Shown here in pieces: positions 26,706 through 35,149 of a DNA stretch of 64,000 nucleotides; within the stretch, counting starts at the first letter, position 1, and the number at the start of each line of letters is the position of its first letter. The notes below the pieces were generated by a model, which saw only the letters and a list, made by a program, of their open reading frames with translations, did not search any database and was not told where the DNA came from. This stretch comes from Oscillospiraceae bacterium (GTDB taxonomy: Bacteria; Bacillota; Clostridia; Oscillospirales; Oscillospiraceae). The translations under genes were made by a program, and so were the position numbers. The stretch is taken from assembly GCA_015067845.1 (NCBI GenBank), contig SVLT01000002.1, positions 81,439 to 145,438 on the forward strand, given 5' to 3'.

Positions 26706-27398
26706 TTATGCCCCCCTAACCATAATCTCTCGGATCAAGGTAACCACATATCCGATTGCCTCACTGGTCATGCTGAAGATCAGTAAACACAGAACGATAA
26801 TGATCACCATGCCCACAAGCGAGGCAAAAATCGCCAAAATGGTTTTTCCCATGGTATAATCATGGGTCTGCATCATACCGATCACCAGCAGAGCAGCACA
26901 CCATACGATCGATACAGAACTAAAAAAGGTATACAACGCACCTTCGTCCACCGTGATAACATTACTCATGACGATCAGCGGGATCTGAATCAGCACATAA
27001 GGTGTCAATGCATATGCTGTGGTTATGTACACATCCGACAATGAGCCCAGTCCGTCAAACAATGTGGTCAGGCACCAGTTGGAAACACACCAGATGATCA
27101 ATGGTAACAGGACCTGCGCCATTTCGCTCCAAACATTGACACTTTCCCAGTCTACCTTCACAAACAAAAAGCCGGAAAACTGTTTGATCCACAACGTCGT
27201 CATCAGGGTCATAAACACGATCATATGAGCCGCAGCCATAGATCCCCGCTTTTCATGCTTTAAATCCCAAAAGCCATCAAAAGGATGTACAATCACATAC
27301 AGGGCATACCGCAAGGAGCGGGTAAAGCGGGTCAGCTTCGGACTATGTAGGAAAGCAACCACTTCATTTGCGAGATACTCTGCGTTTTCTGTCTTCAT
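26706..27398 (-). CDS. Yip1-domain membrane protein
   Basis: 230 aa with about five hydrophobic segments (such as MIVFMTLMTTLWIKQF and LLVIGMMQTHDYTMGKTILAIFASLVG), matching the Yip1 domain. It overlaps the end of the NHL gene by 35 nt and stops 2 nt before the DUF5696 start, so the three are tightly coupled. Function in bacteria is unknown. The fixed association suggests a membrane partner of the NHL and DUF5696 proteins. Confidence 0.75.
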   Translation of the reverse strand: MKTENAEYLANEVVAFLHSPKLTRFTRSLRYALYVIVHPFDGFWDLKHEKRGSMAAAHMIVFMTLMTTLWIKQFSGFLFVKVDWESVNVWSEMAQVLLPLIIWCVSNWCLTTLFDGLGSLSDVYITTAYALTPYVLIQIPLIVMSNVITVDEGALYTFFSSVSIVWCAALLVIGMMQTHDYTMGKTILAIFASLVGMVIIIVLCLLIFSMTSEAIGYVVTLIREIMVRGA

Positions 27399-28854
27399 AG
27401 TCTTCCAGCGCCCCCCTTTCCCTATTGTATATATTCAAGCCGAGCCGGATAATCAGGAACAAGGCCAGTGCCAGGATCGCCCATCCTAAATACCGCTCGA
27501 TCCAATCCTTACGAAACAGCTTCCATGCCTGAGAATAATAGTAATCATCATCTGCATATTTCAGATATTCAAGAGATTGCTCATAATCTCCATTGCGGAG
27601 CATTATTTTTCCGATGCCATCATAGGCAAGGATATAGTTCCCGTTCTTACGAAGCACATCTTCCCACAATAGCATTGCCTCTTCGTATCTACCCTCATTG
27701 TAGGATTCGATAGCTGACTGAATAGTGGCTCCATATTCTGTTGGCCGCATAACCGTAACCAAGGCACTGCTGTTATCCAACACAATCAAATCGTCGCCCC
27801 AATGTTCCAGTGATACCGGGTTGGTAAAATAACCTGCCTTTGTTCCATATCCGCCAAAGATATACAAGCTACTGCCTTGCGCATCGTAGGCAAAGATCCT
27901 CTTTTTAGTGGTGTCCAGCACGAAGAAGATATCATTATCCAGCACCGTCACATCTTTGAATCGGCTGGGGCCGTCTTTTCCCCAGTTGGTATCGCCAATG
28001 ACGAGGCTGTTATTGCGGATGAGGATATCCTTGCCCTTCTGATTCAATTTGCGTACAGGATTCGCTGAGCCGGAATTTAGATCTGCAAGTTCAAAAATTG
28101 ACGTTGTAGCATAGATCCTTCCCTTTGCATCCAGCGCAATGTTATTATATTCCGTCGGGACGAAGGACTCCATTTGGCTTTTCTGCGCATCTGTGGAGAT
28201 GAGTTTCCAGATATACGATTCCCATTCAAACGTAACATTGGATGCACCCATGAATCCAACAAATTCACCGAATTCATCAAACTCCATGAAGCCGCGGTTC
28301 ACACCAGTCGCCTGGACATAGAGTCTGCCACCGCTGGATACCAACTTGGAAGGCTTAAACTCCCGGAAGGAATCAAACAGAACATCAGTTGGTCTTTCAA
28401 TGATCTTCTTGATCTTCAGTTCACTGTTGAGCCACAAAATACGCTGATTGCCCGTATCAGCAATGTAGATATCACCATTATCCGATACGAAAATATCTTC
28501 CGGTCCGGACAACGTCCACTCCGGTGTCTCCTTGATCTCCCTGACAAAAATCGGCTCACTTTGGGTCAATTCAAACTGGAGGATCCGGTGGTTACCGGTA
28601 TCGCAGATATACAATGTATCCCCTGCTACAAATACACTGGCAGCTGCTCTCAGTTTGCCTTCCGTGTAATCAGATACATCGATTTGAAATCGCACTTCGT
28701 AGGGATCTGGAGCAGGCAGTGCATTTCCAACCAAGTCGTAGTTATAGGAATAACTCTGCTCTTCGCCCAAAGCCTTGGCTCGTACCGGAAATAAGCTCGT
28801 CACCATAACCACAACGAGCAGCAGTAATGATACTTTTTTCAATGTTTTCATCAT
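27364..28854 (-). CDS. NHL-repeat protein with TPR-like and membrane segments
   Basis: About 496 aa from the ATG at 28854 (a GTG at 28863 is an alternative, directly after the permease stop). Order: signal peptide (LLLVVVMVTSLFPVRAKA), NHL beta-propeller repeats (~45-370; ADTGNQRILWLN, CDTGNHRILQFE, GDDLIVLDNSS), a TPR-like stretch (~380-450; YNEGRYEEAMLLWEDVLRKNGNYILAYDGIGKIMLRNGDYEQSLEYLKYA), and a C-terminal membrane helix with a basic tail. The propeller should lie outside the cell, held by the final helix. Such a scaffold could bind glycans or organise the transporter. Confidence 0.78.
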   Translation of the reverse strand: MMKTLKKVSLLLLVVVMVTSLFPVRAKALGEEQSYSYNYDLVGNALPAPDPYEVRFQIDVSDYTEGKLRAAASVFVAGDTLYICDTGNHRILQFELTQSEPIFVREIKETPEWTLSGPEDIFVSDNGDIYIADTGNQRILWLNSELKIKKIIERPTDVLFDSFREFKPSKLVSSGGRLYVQATGVNRGFMEFDEFGEFVGFMGASNVTFEWESYIWKLISTDAQKSQMESFVPTEYNNIALDAKGRIYATTSIFELADLNSGSANPVRKLNQKGKDILIRNNSLVIGDTNWGKDGPSRFKDVTVLDNDIFFVLDTTKKRIFAYDAQGSSLYIFGGYGTKAGYFTNPVSLEHWGDDLIVLDNSSALVTVMRPTEYGATIQSAIESYNEGRYEEAMLLWEDVLRKNGNYILAYDGIGKIMLRNGDYEQSLEYLKYADDDYYYSQAWKLFRKDWIERYLGWAILALALFLIIRLGLNIYNRERGALEDYEDRKRRVSRK

Positions 28855-28863
28855 GTTGCTCAC

Positions 28864-29718
28864 CTACTCTTTCAACCCGGAGCTGGCCATGGTCTCCATG
28901 ACCTGCCGCTGAGACATGATAAAAGTAACGATGGGAACGATCATCATAAATACCGTAACCGCACAGCCCACGCCGGTTCTGGCAATGCCGCCATTGAGGA
29001 TCTGTTGCAATGCATAGGGCAATGTTTTCAGGTCTTCCGAATAGATAAAAGTGGAAGCCTTAGAATTCCACAGACCCTGTACGGAATAGATGATTACAGT
29101 CACCCAGGCCGGTTTAGACATAGGCATAATGATCGTGGTAAAAATACACCAATTGCTGGCACCATCGATCCGGGCAGCCTCCAGCAGAGAATCTGGAATA
29201 CCCTCCATATACTGTTTGGTCAAAAACAGACCCATAGGCATACCGAAAGCAGGCACAATCACCGCAAGCCATGTATCGATCCAATTCAGTTCCGACATGA
29301 CCAGGTAGTTAGGGATCGCAGTCACATAACCCGAAAACATCAAGGATGTCACAATCAGATTAAAAAGCAGGTTTTTGCCAGGAAACTTACCCTTAGCCAG
29401 AACAAACGCGCCCATGGATGTTACCAAAACACAACCCGCAGTACCGACAACGGTAATAAACAGGGTGTTAAATATATATCGGGAAAAAGGCACCCAGGAT
29501 TTCCCCATAAGGGTGAACAGATCCGCGAAGTTATCCAGCGTGGGATGTTGTACAAAGAATTTCGGTGGGAATACAAATAACTCGTCCAACGGTTTCAGAG
29601 AATTGCTGATCGCATACACCATGGGCAGCGCCATAAAGCAGCCCATCAGGGTCAAAAATGTATAGACAGCAATATTTCCTCCGGTGGAACGCCCCAATGT
29701 TCTTCCGCGTCTTGCCAT
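28864..29718 (-). CDS. Carbohydrate ABC transporter permease, MalG-like (system B)
   Basis: 284 aa with six predicted membrane segments and the EAA loop (LLEAARIDGASNWCIFTTIIMPMSKPA). The C-terminus IMSQRQVMETMASSGLKE is typical of the MalG branch, ending in the conserved xxGLKE/AVKG-type tail. It is the second permease of the system served by the large binding protein. Confidence 0.88.
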   Translation of the reverse strand: MARRGRTLGRSTGGNIAVYTFLTLMGCFMALPMVYAISNSLKPLDELFVFPPKFFVQHPTLDNFADLFTLMGKSWVPFSRYIFNTLFITVVGTAGCVLVTSMGAFVLAKGKFPGKNLLFNLIVTSLMFSGYVTAIPNYLVMSELNWIDTWLAVIVPAFGMPMGLFLTKQYMEGIPDSLLEAARIDGASNWCIFTTIIMPMSKPAWVTVIIYSVQGLWNSKASTFIYSEDLKTLPYALQQILNGGIARTGVGCAVTVFMMIVPIVTFIMSQRQVMETMASSGLKE

Positions 29719-29730
29719 TTCTGTACCCCC

Positions 29731-30693
29731 TTAAGTTCCCACTCTGCGCAGCAACCATTGGATAAACTTGTTGCACAGAATCATAGATGCAAACAAGACC
29801 GTCGCAATCGCAGAAGCGTAGCCCATATCCATACGGGTAGAGCCGTAGTCGATCAAATGGGTAACCACCGTACGGGCGGCATAGTCCGTACTGGGGTATC
29901 CGGCTAATGCCATGGTCACATCCGCCACACCAAAGGACTGGGTAATCGCCATTACGGCGCCAAACAGAAGCATGGGCTTCATATTCGGAAGAATAATGAA
30001 CCAAAGCTCTTGCCAGCGATTCTTGATCCCGTCGATATAGCCTGCTTCGATTTGCTGCTTGTCCATTCCTTGAAGGCCGGCGATAAATGCCAGGAAACCC
30101 GTTCCCAGACTCATCCACAAAATTACGATCAAAAGCACTGGCATCATATAGTTGGGATCCGTCAGCCACTGAACAGGAGAATCAATGATGTTCAGATTCA
30201 TCAAAAACGCATTGATATATCCGTAGGCGTCACCGCTGAACAGAATACTCCAAATCAAATATACCTGTCCGGAAATACTGGGCGCATAGAAGATCACCAC
30301 CGCAATGCTACGGATCTTTCTGGGCAATTCATTGATCAGCCAAGCAAAGATAAAGGATGCCAAATAGCCGATGGGGCCTGTGACCGCCGCAATAATGAAC
30401 GTATTTTTAACCGCAATCAGAAATACATCATCCGCAAGGAACAAGTTGATATAGTTCTGTAAGCCAGTAAACTCCGGCTTCTCAAACACATTGTAATGCG
30501 TAAAACTCAGGAAAATAGAGATCACAACGGGAATAATATAGAACAGGAAAAAGATCGTACCGAACGGCAGGAAGAACAGATACTCACTGCGGTACTTTTT
30601 CATCTTCGACCAAGTAGTTGCCGCCTGTTCATGCTTCATCTGTTTGTACATGGAAAGGCGGGATGTGCCTTTGCCCATTGTTTCTGTTTTCAT
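29731..30693 (-). CDS. Carbohydrate ABC transporter permease, MalF/LplB-like (system B)
   Basis: 320 aa from MKTETMGKG at 30693, preceded by AGGGGAGG at good distance. Six membrane segments are seen, plus the EAA loop region (QIEAGYIDGIKNRWQELWFIILPNMKPM). It forms the channel with the MalG-like protein encoded 12 nt downstream. Confidence 0.88.
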   Translation of the reverse strand: MKTETMGKGTSRLSMYKQMKHEQAATTWSKMKKYRSEYLFFLPFGTIFFLFYIIPVVISIFLSFTHYNVFEKPEFTGLQNYINLFLADDVFLIAVKNTFIIAAVTGPIGYLASFIFAWLINELPRKIRSIAVVIFYAPSISGQVYLIWSILFSGDAYGYINAFLMNLNIIDSPVQWLTDPNYMMPVLLIVILWMSLGTGFLAFIAGLQGMDKQQIEAGYIDGIKNRWQELWFIILPNMKPMLLFGAVMAITQSFGVADVTMALAGYPSTDYAARTVVTHLIDYGSTRMDMGYASAIATVLFASMILCNKFIQWLLRRVGT

Positions 30694-30707
30694 GTCACAT
30701 CCTCCCC

Positions 30708-33599
30708 TCATTCCAAATTAAACTCAGCACGTTTTTTCTCAATTTCGTCGTTGATTGTCTTGTTGTAGTCCAGCAAGGTTTCTCTGGGAACTGCCTGCTG
30801 ATTGACCACTTTTCGGATCGCATTGACCACATGGCGACCGGTATAGTAACCACCCGCTACTTCGCGGTTGGTCTGCGCCCAGCCACGAGCCTCTGTCAGA
30901 ATCTCGATCTGCTCTGCGCTCCAGGAGAGCTGCCGGAATGCCTCCAAATTGGCTGTGGCATAACGGGCAGAAGATCCCATCAAACACTCCATTTCTCTGC
31001 CGAACCGCGCCTGTGTCTCTGCGCTTGTCCACCACTTCAAGAATTCCCAGCCGTTTTGCCTCTGCTGCTCATTACTGTTTTTCAGCATCATGGAGCAGGC
31101 ACCACCGGCAAGTGTAGAATGGTCAACGCTCCCATCTGCAGTTCTTGTACCGGGGATCAATGTAAAGTCCCACAAACCCTTCAACTCCGGCGCAAAAACC
31201 GCCAGCGTATTCTGCAGGGTAAAGTCCGCAATACCGATGGGCATTTCGCCAGAGCGGAAGCGATCCACAAAAGAATAACTTTGGGGCACATCATAGTCCG
31301 TGTAGAATGCAGAATACCGCTCAAACGCATCGATAGCGCCTTCCGTATTCAGCATCGCATATTTTCCGTCCTCCGCATACAGCTCGCAGCCATTCTGGAA
31401 TAGCATGGCATAGAAACCAGACAGATCACTGCCGCTCATAATATTAGGCATGCCGACTTCCATGTTGGAGTGCTGCAGTTCCGACAGAAGATTCTCCAGA
31501 TCCTCCCAGGTCTCCGGCGGTTTCACGCCGATCTCGTCCAGAATATCCTTGCGATAGTACAACACACTGAATGTCTGGGTTTCCGGAATACCATAGATGC
31601 CTCCATTATACTCATAAGGGTAATAGGCGCTTTCATGGAATCTGCCAAATACTTCTTCCCATCCTTCGAATTGGGTCAGATCTTCCGCCGCATTACGTAA
31701 GGCATAATTCACCGGCTCTCCCTGGCCGGTAGTCAACACGATATCCGGACCGGTGCCGGCCGCCACGGCGCTCAGTACATTGCCGCCCTCCACCAGCTTC
31801 AGATTGACGCCAATGCCACTTTCCGGTGTGAAGCTGTCATCAATGATCGTCTTCAGAATATTCGCCTGATCGCGACCGGTCAGGATCCACACTTCCAACA
31901 CCTGCGCATCCTCATCATACACATTGCCCAAGGTGTCATAGTCCGTTGTAAAGGAGGTTGCGAAAGAAACGACTTCATGCCATACCTTCATAAAAATATT
32001 GGAATCATCCTGAGGCCACTGTGCCGTCTCATTCTTTACAATTACATAGTCAATATCCAATTGCGACTGGGTCAAGGATTGCATGACCGTTCCCAAAGCG
32101 GTAATATTGTCGCGGAATGTTTGTAATCTGCGCTTGATCAGATCCTCGTCTTCCGAAAAATCCTCCAGCATATCTGCCATAACGACCACCGAGCCAGTCA
32201 TGCTACTGCGTCCTCCGGAGAAAGCTGTGATCTCATCCGCAATCTGATACAGACGCTGACTTTCCAGAAGCATCGCATCCGCGAGGTCAGGATATGTTTG
32301 GCTGATATGGTAATCGCGATAACGATCCGGCGTGCGTCCCATCAAAACGAGAAGCCGTCTGTACATTTGATTCAGGCGGTAAACACTGTCTTCGATCTTG
32401 CGGATGGTAGTGCCTTTCTCACCCAGTGCCACTGTCAGTCGCACGGTATGCTTCCCCTCTGTCAGATAAAAACGATAATCCCCGCTGTCATTCCCCAAAG
32501 GCTTGATCTGCCAATCATTGCTGTATTGGAATTGGATCTGCTCTGCCTCAGCAAAGGGCGTAGTGCCGTCGATTTGCAGGGAACGGATGGAGCTTTGGCC
32601 TCTGTTGTAATTCTGACGACCCTTGATTGCCAAATTATACCAACCATCCTCCGGAACCTGGATCTCCCACTCGATCCACTGCCCATTGATAGTCCAGGAA
32701 TTACCGCCAATAATATTCAGGATCGTATTGGACAAGCTCAGTGGCTGGGTTGTGGGGGAAGATCTGTCATAAGTGGCATACAACGACTGCTCCGAGCGGA
32801 GGGAAGCCCGCTCGCCCTGAATCACATCCATCCATGGGGTAGATGTAGAGGTTGCGGTAGGCGTATTACTCAAATATGTTTCATAGGTAATGCGATCCTG
32901 CACCGGCAGCAGGGAAAAGGATTTGATCAACAACGGTTCGTTTACGCCAACCAATGTCAGCGTGTTTTCTCCTTTGGCAAAGTAGAACGCATATGGCTCA
33001 GTTTCGTAACCACTTGTGTCATCCGATGCCAGCTTTGTTGCCCACTTATATACCTCCACCTGTTGGGGACGGATCTGGTTGCCCTGATTATCGTACTTCG
33101 GTTCCGAAGATGCATCTGTCCAAAAGCGGCGGAAGGATTGATAATCTGCGCCACGGAAAGGACTCTCTCCGTTGATCAAAATGCTCCGCTCTGCAGCGAT
33201 ACCACGGGATTCCACCGGGCAATAGTCAAAGGAAAGACGATACATACCCTCCTCTTCCACCAGAAATGTCCAAGTGATCTCGCTCTCCTCCTGGCTGAGC
33301 AGAACCTTTGATCCATCCGGATCCAAAGGATCTGTAACCGTTTCTGCGCCCTTTGCCTGTGTATAAGCCAAGGCATCGATCTTCATGGACCGATCCGGGC
33401 GGGCAACGCCTGTATGTACTGTCAAATAGTCCGAATAGGTGTTTTCTCTGCTGATCTCCCCCACATCCGCATTCAAATCGATCCCTTCATATTTGTGGGA
33501 GTAGTCGCTGCTTGCAGCATTCTGCCAAGCAAAAATCGCACCGGCTGCAATTGCGATCACCAGGATCACAGCCACAATCGTCACAGCTCTTTTGTTCAT
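30708..33599 (-). CDS. Large solute-binding protein with two N-terminal beta-sandwich domains (system B)
   Basis: 963 aa from MNKRAVTIV at 33599. A single N-terminal membrane helix (residues ~4-24) lacks a lipobox, so the protein seems membrane-tethered. Two jelly-roll-like domains follow (~45-250 and ~290-410). The second reads like a carbohydrate-binding module (WIEWEIQVPEDGWYNLAIKGRQ, GKHTVRLTV). After a helical linker, residues ~565-950 form a family 1 solute-binding domain (VLEVWILTGRDQANILKTII, GIYGIPETQTFSVLYYRKDILDEIGVKPPETW). Ordinary CUT1 binding proteins are ~430 aa. The extra domains may hold the polysaccharide near the transporter. It is the first gene of the twelve-gene operon. 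Confidence 0.82.
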   Translation of the reverse strand: MNKRAVTIVAVILVIAIAAGAIFAWQNAASSDYSHKYEGIDLNADVGEISRENTYSDYLTVHTGVARPDRSMKIDALAYTQAKGAETVTDPLDPDGSKVLLSQEESEITWTFLVEEEGMYRLSFDYCPVESRGIAAERSILINGESPFRGADYQSFRRFWTDASSEPKYDNQGNQIRPQQVEVYKWATKLASDDTSGYETEPYAFYFAKGENTLTLVGVNEPLLIKSFSLLPVQDRITYETYLSNTPTATSTSTPWMDVIQGERASLRSEQSLYATYDRSSPTTQPLSLSNTILNIIGGNSWTINGQWIEWEIQVPEDGWYNLAIKGRQNYNRGQSSIRSLQIDGTTPFAEAEQIQFQYSNDWQIKPLGNDSGDYRFYLTEGKHTVRLTVALGEKGTTIRKIEDSVYRLNQMYRRLLVLMGRTPDRYRDYHISQTYPDLADAMLLESQRLYQIADEITAFSGGRSSMTGSVVVMADMLEDFSEDEDLIKRRLQTFRDNITALGTVMQSLTQSQLDIDYVIVKNETAQWPQDDSNIFMKVWHEVVSFATSFTTDYDTLGNVYDEDAQVLEVWILTGRDQANILKTIIDDSFTPESGIGVNLKLVEGGNVLSAVAAGTGPDIVLTTGQGEPVNYALRNAAEDLTQFEGWEEVFGRFHESAYYPYEYNGGIYGIPETQTFSVLYYRKDILDEIGVKPPETWEDLENLLSELQHSNMEVGMPNIMSGSDLSGFYAMLFQNGCELYAEDGKYAMLNTEGAIDAFERYSAFYTDYDVPQSYSFVDRFRSGEMPIGIADFTLQNTLAVFAPELKGLWDFTLIPGTRTADGSVDHSTLAGGACSMMLKNSNEQQRQNGWEFLKWWTSAETQARFGREMECLMGSSARYATANLEAFRQLSWSAEQIEILTEARGWAQTNREVAGGYYTGRHVVNAIRKVVNQQAVPRETLLDYNKTINDEIEKKRAEFNLE

Positions 33600-33663
33600 A
33601 TGGCATAACACACCTTTCCGTGAAATTTGCACAGTCTATGAAATGTAAACAAAACCTAATTGT

Positions 33664-33707
33664 ATTGTACTCTTAAATCGTTCAAAATGATATTTCAATT
33701 TCTTTCG
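33664..33707 (-). promoter_or_regulatory. Promoter of the twelve-gene ABC operon with island element
   Basis: Minus-strand -10 TACAAT (33664-33669). CGAAAGAAATTGAAATA (15 of 17 to consensus) occupies 33691-33707, exactly 21 bp from the -10. The -35 region is poor (TATCAT), which fits dependence on an activator. The rest of the 390-bp gap to the sigma fragment shows no other gene. Confidence 0.7.
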
Positions 33708-33893
33708 ATTTTTCTTCGTAGTAATATGGATGTCTCTGTAAGGCAAAACCTCTTCATAATCCGTACAAACCTAAGACTTTACTTAATTGTATCAAAGCAG
33801 GTCACCGCTTTAAATTGCCACTTCATGCAGAAATACCGTAAAAATCCGACATTCCTTACGCTACTTCTCATATCTTGTGTCACTAATTTATGA

Positions 33894-33899
33894 TATAAT
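33894..33899 (+). promoter_or_regulatory. Possible extended -10 promoter of sigma fragment
   Basis: TGATATAAT (TGn plus TATAAT) lies about 90 nt upstream of the sigma-like ORF on the plus strand. No convincing -35 is visible. The surrounding DNA is AT-rich, so a chance match is possible. Confidence 0.35.
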
Positions 33900-33991
33900 A
33901 ATTTAATAGAATTTTGAAAAACTTCTTAACCGCTTTTGCTTTCCATCGACTATATATATGAAGGCACCCGAAAACAGAAATGGAGAAACAA

Positions 33992-34773
33992 ATGAATAGT
34001 ATAAATCTTGAACAACTGATAACCGAAAATATGAAGTCGATATTTGGTTTTGCGTTAACAAGACTTGGAAATGTCACTGAGGCAGAATATCTTGCGAGTG
34101 ATATCCTTTATGAAATCATTCGGTCTGCGCAAAACTTAAAAGACGAGGAACGCTTTTACGGGTTTATGTGGAAGATTGCGGAGAATGTTTACATAGACTA
34201 TCTTCGCAAGAAAACGAAAAACGCGAGCCGTACAGCGGAGCTCGACGAAAATATTGATGATGAATTTGAGTCTGTTTTAGATGAAATCGTCAAAAAAGAA
34301 GAACTAAATCTTCTTCGGCGCGAACCAACGATGAAGGAACAACATATTTGTCGCTTGCAGAAAACTTCCCATTCTTTTGCGTTGTCTGCGATACTCCCGA
34401 AATATCCAAAAAACTATTATCCGAAAAGAACTTTGGTGAGTTCTTCTCATTACTTGCATCGGAAGATGGAATGAAGGCAATTGTTTTCACGCAAAGCACA
34501 ACAGAAACAAGTCAATATACAGCGGATATGATGGCTAAAAAAATTGGCATCACACCTGAAAGATTCCTTGAAATTGAACCGTTACTTGTTAAATACGGTC
34601 TTTTGAATGAAGATAGCTTAACATTGGATGATTGCATAATCAAGGTGTATCATAAGTGGAGCAATCCCGAAATCCGTCCGCTGTTGATGATGGCTTACCA
34701 ATTCATCAATGGAAGACAATGCTATTACAATTTCACTTGTAACAGAACCAAACCATATTTTGAAAGCACATAA
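33992..34773 (+). pseudogene. Truncated sigma-70-like gene fused out of frame to another 3' end
   Basis: From the ATG at 33992 (GGAG 6 nt upstream) the frame encodes ~115 residues of sigma-70 region 2 (EAEYLASDILYEII, FMWKIAENVYIDYLRKK) up to about position 34320. Reading then continues well only in the next frame (from ~34327 to 34773), giving a ~145-aa segment (SLAENFPFFCVVCDT..., ITPERFLEIEPLLVKYGLL) without sigma region 4. Either a frameshift inside one gene or the junction of two gene remnants explains this. The stretch is AT-rich compared with its neighbours, a sign of acquisition and decay. Confidence 0.6.
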
Positions 34774-34777
34774 GTTG

Positions 34778-34823
34778 CACCGCCGAGAGTCACTATGAAG
34801 ATGACTCACGGCGGTGTTTTTTT
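34778..34823 (+). terminator. Rho-independent terminator after sigma fragment
   Basis: A 15-bp stem (CACCGCCGAGAGTCA / TGACTCACGGCGGTG, one mismatch) is followed by seven T residues. It is the best terminator in this decayed region. Confidence 0.9.
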
Positions 34824-35040
34824 GCCCACTCGTTATGCATTTCCATATATTTCGGGTTCGCTCGAAGCTTAGCAAATTGAGGGTGTGGAGAGTTCAAAGG
34901 ACGGTTCAGCATCCACGAGAGCATATCATCGGTTTTATAGGAGGTTTTTATCTGCTCGGCAAAAACATCAATCGGCTTATTTCATAGGATAGTCAAAACA
35001 TCCTTATGAGAAGCAGCCTTTTCGCCGTCTCTTGACTCCC
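34793..35040 (-). pseudogene. Decayed ORF remnant with in-frame stop
   Basis: On the minus strand an open frame ends at TAG (34793-34795) and reads ...KPIDVFAEQIKTSYKT, MLSWMLNRPLNSPHPQFAKL, PKYMEMHNEWAKKHRR. About 55 residues upstream a TGA interrupts it, and beyond that the same frame continues (ESRDGEKAASHKDVLTIL). The composition and smooth reading suggest the C-terminus of a real protein that has decayed. I do not recognise the family. It overlaps the plus-strand terminator. Confidence 0.4.
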
Positions 35041-35073
35041 ATACGTTCTTGCGTGATCACAAACAACGGATTT

Positions 35074-35117
35074 CGAAAGAAAATGAAATACCCCTTTTCA
35101 CTTCATCGTGGTATACT
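35074..35117 (+). promoter_or_regulatory. Promoter of GH2-GDPD operon with island element
   Basis: Plus-strand extended -10 (TGG plus TATACT, 35112-35117) and CGAAAGAAAATGAAATA at 35074-35090 (14 of 17 to consensus), 21 bp apart. There is no clear -35. This ties the GH2 operon to the rest of the island across the decayed DNA. Confidence 0.7.
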
Positions 35118-35149
35118 GATCTTGAAAAACACACCAAGGAGGTTGTTAT

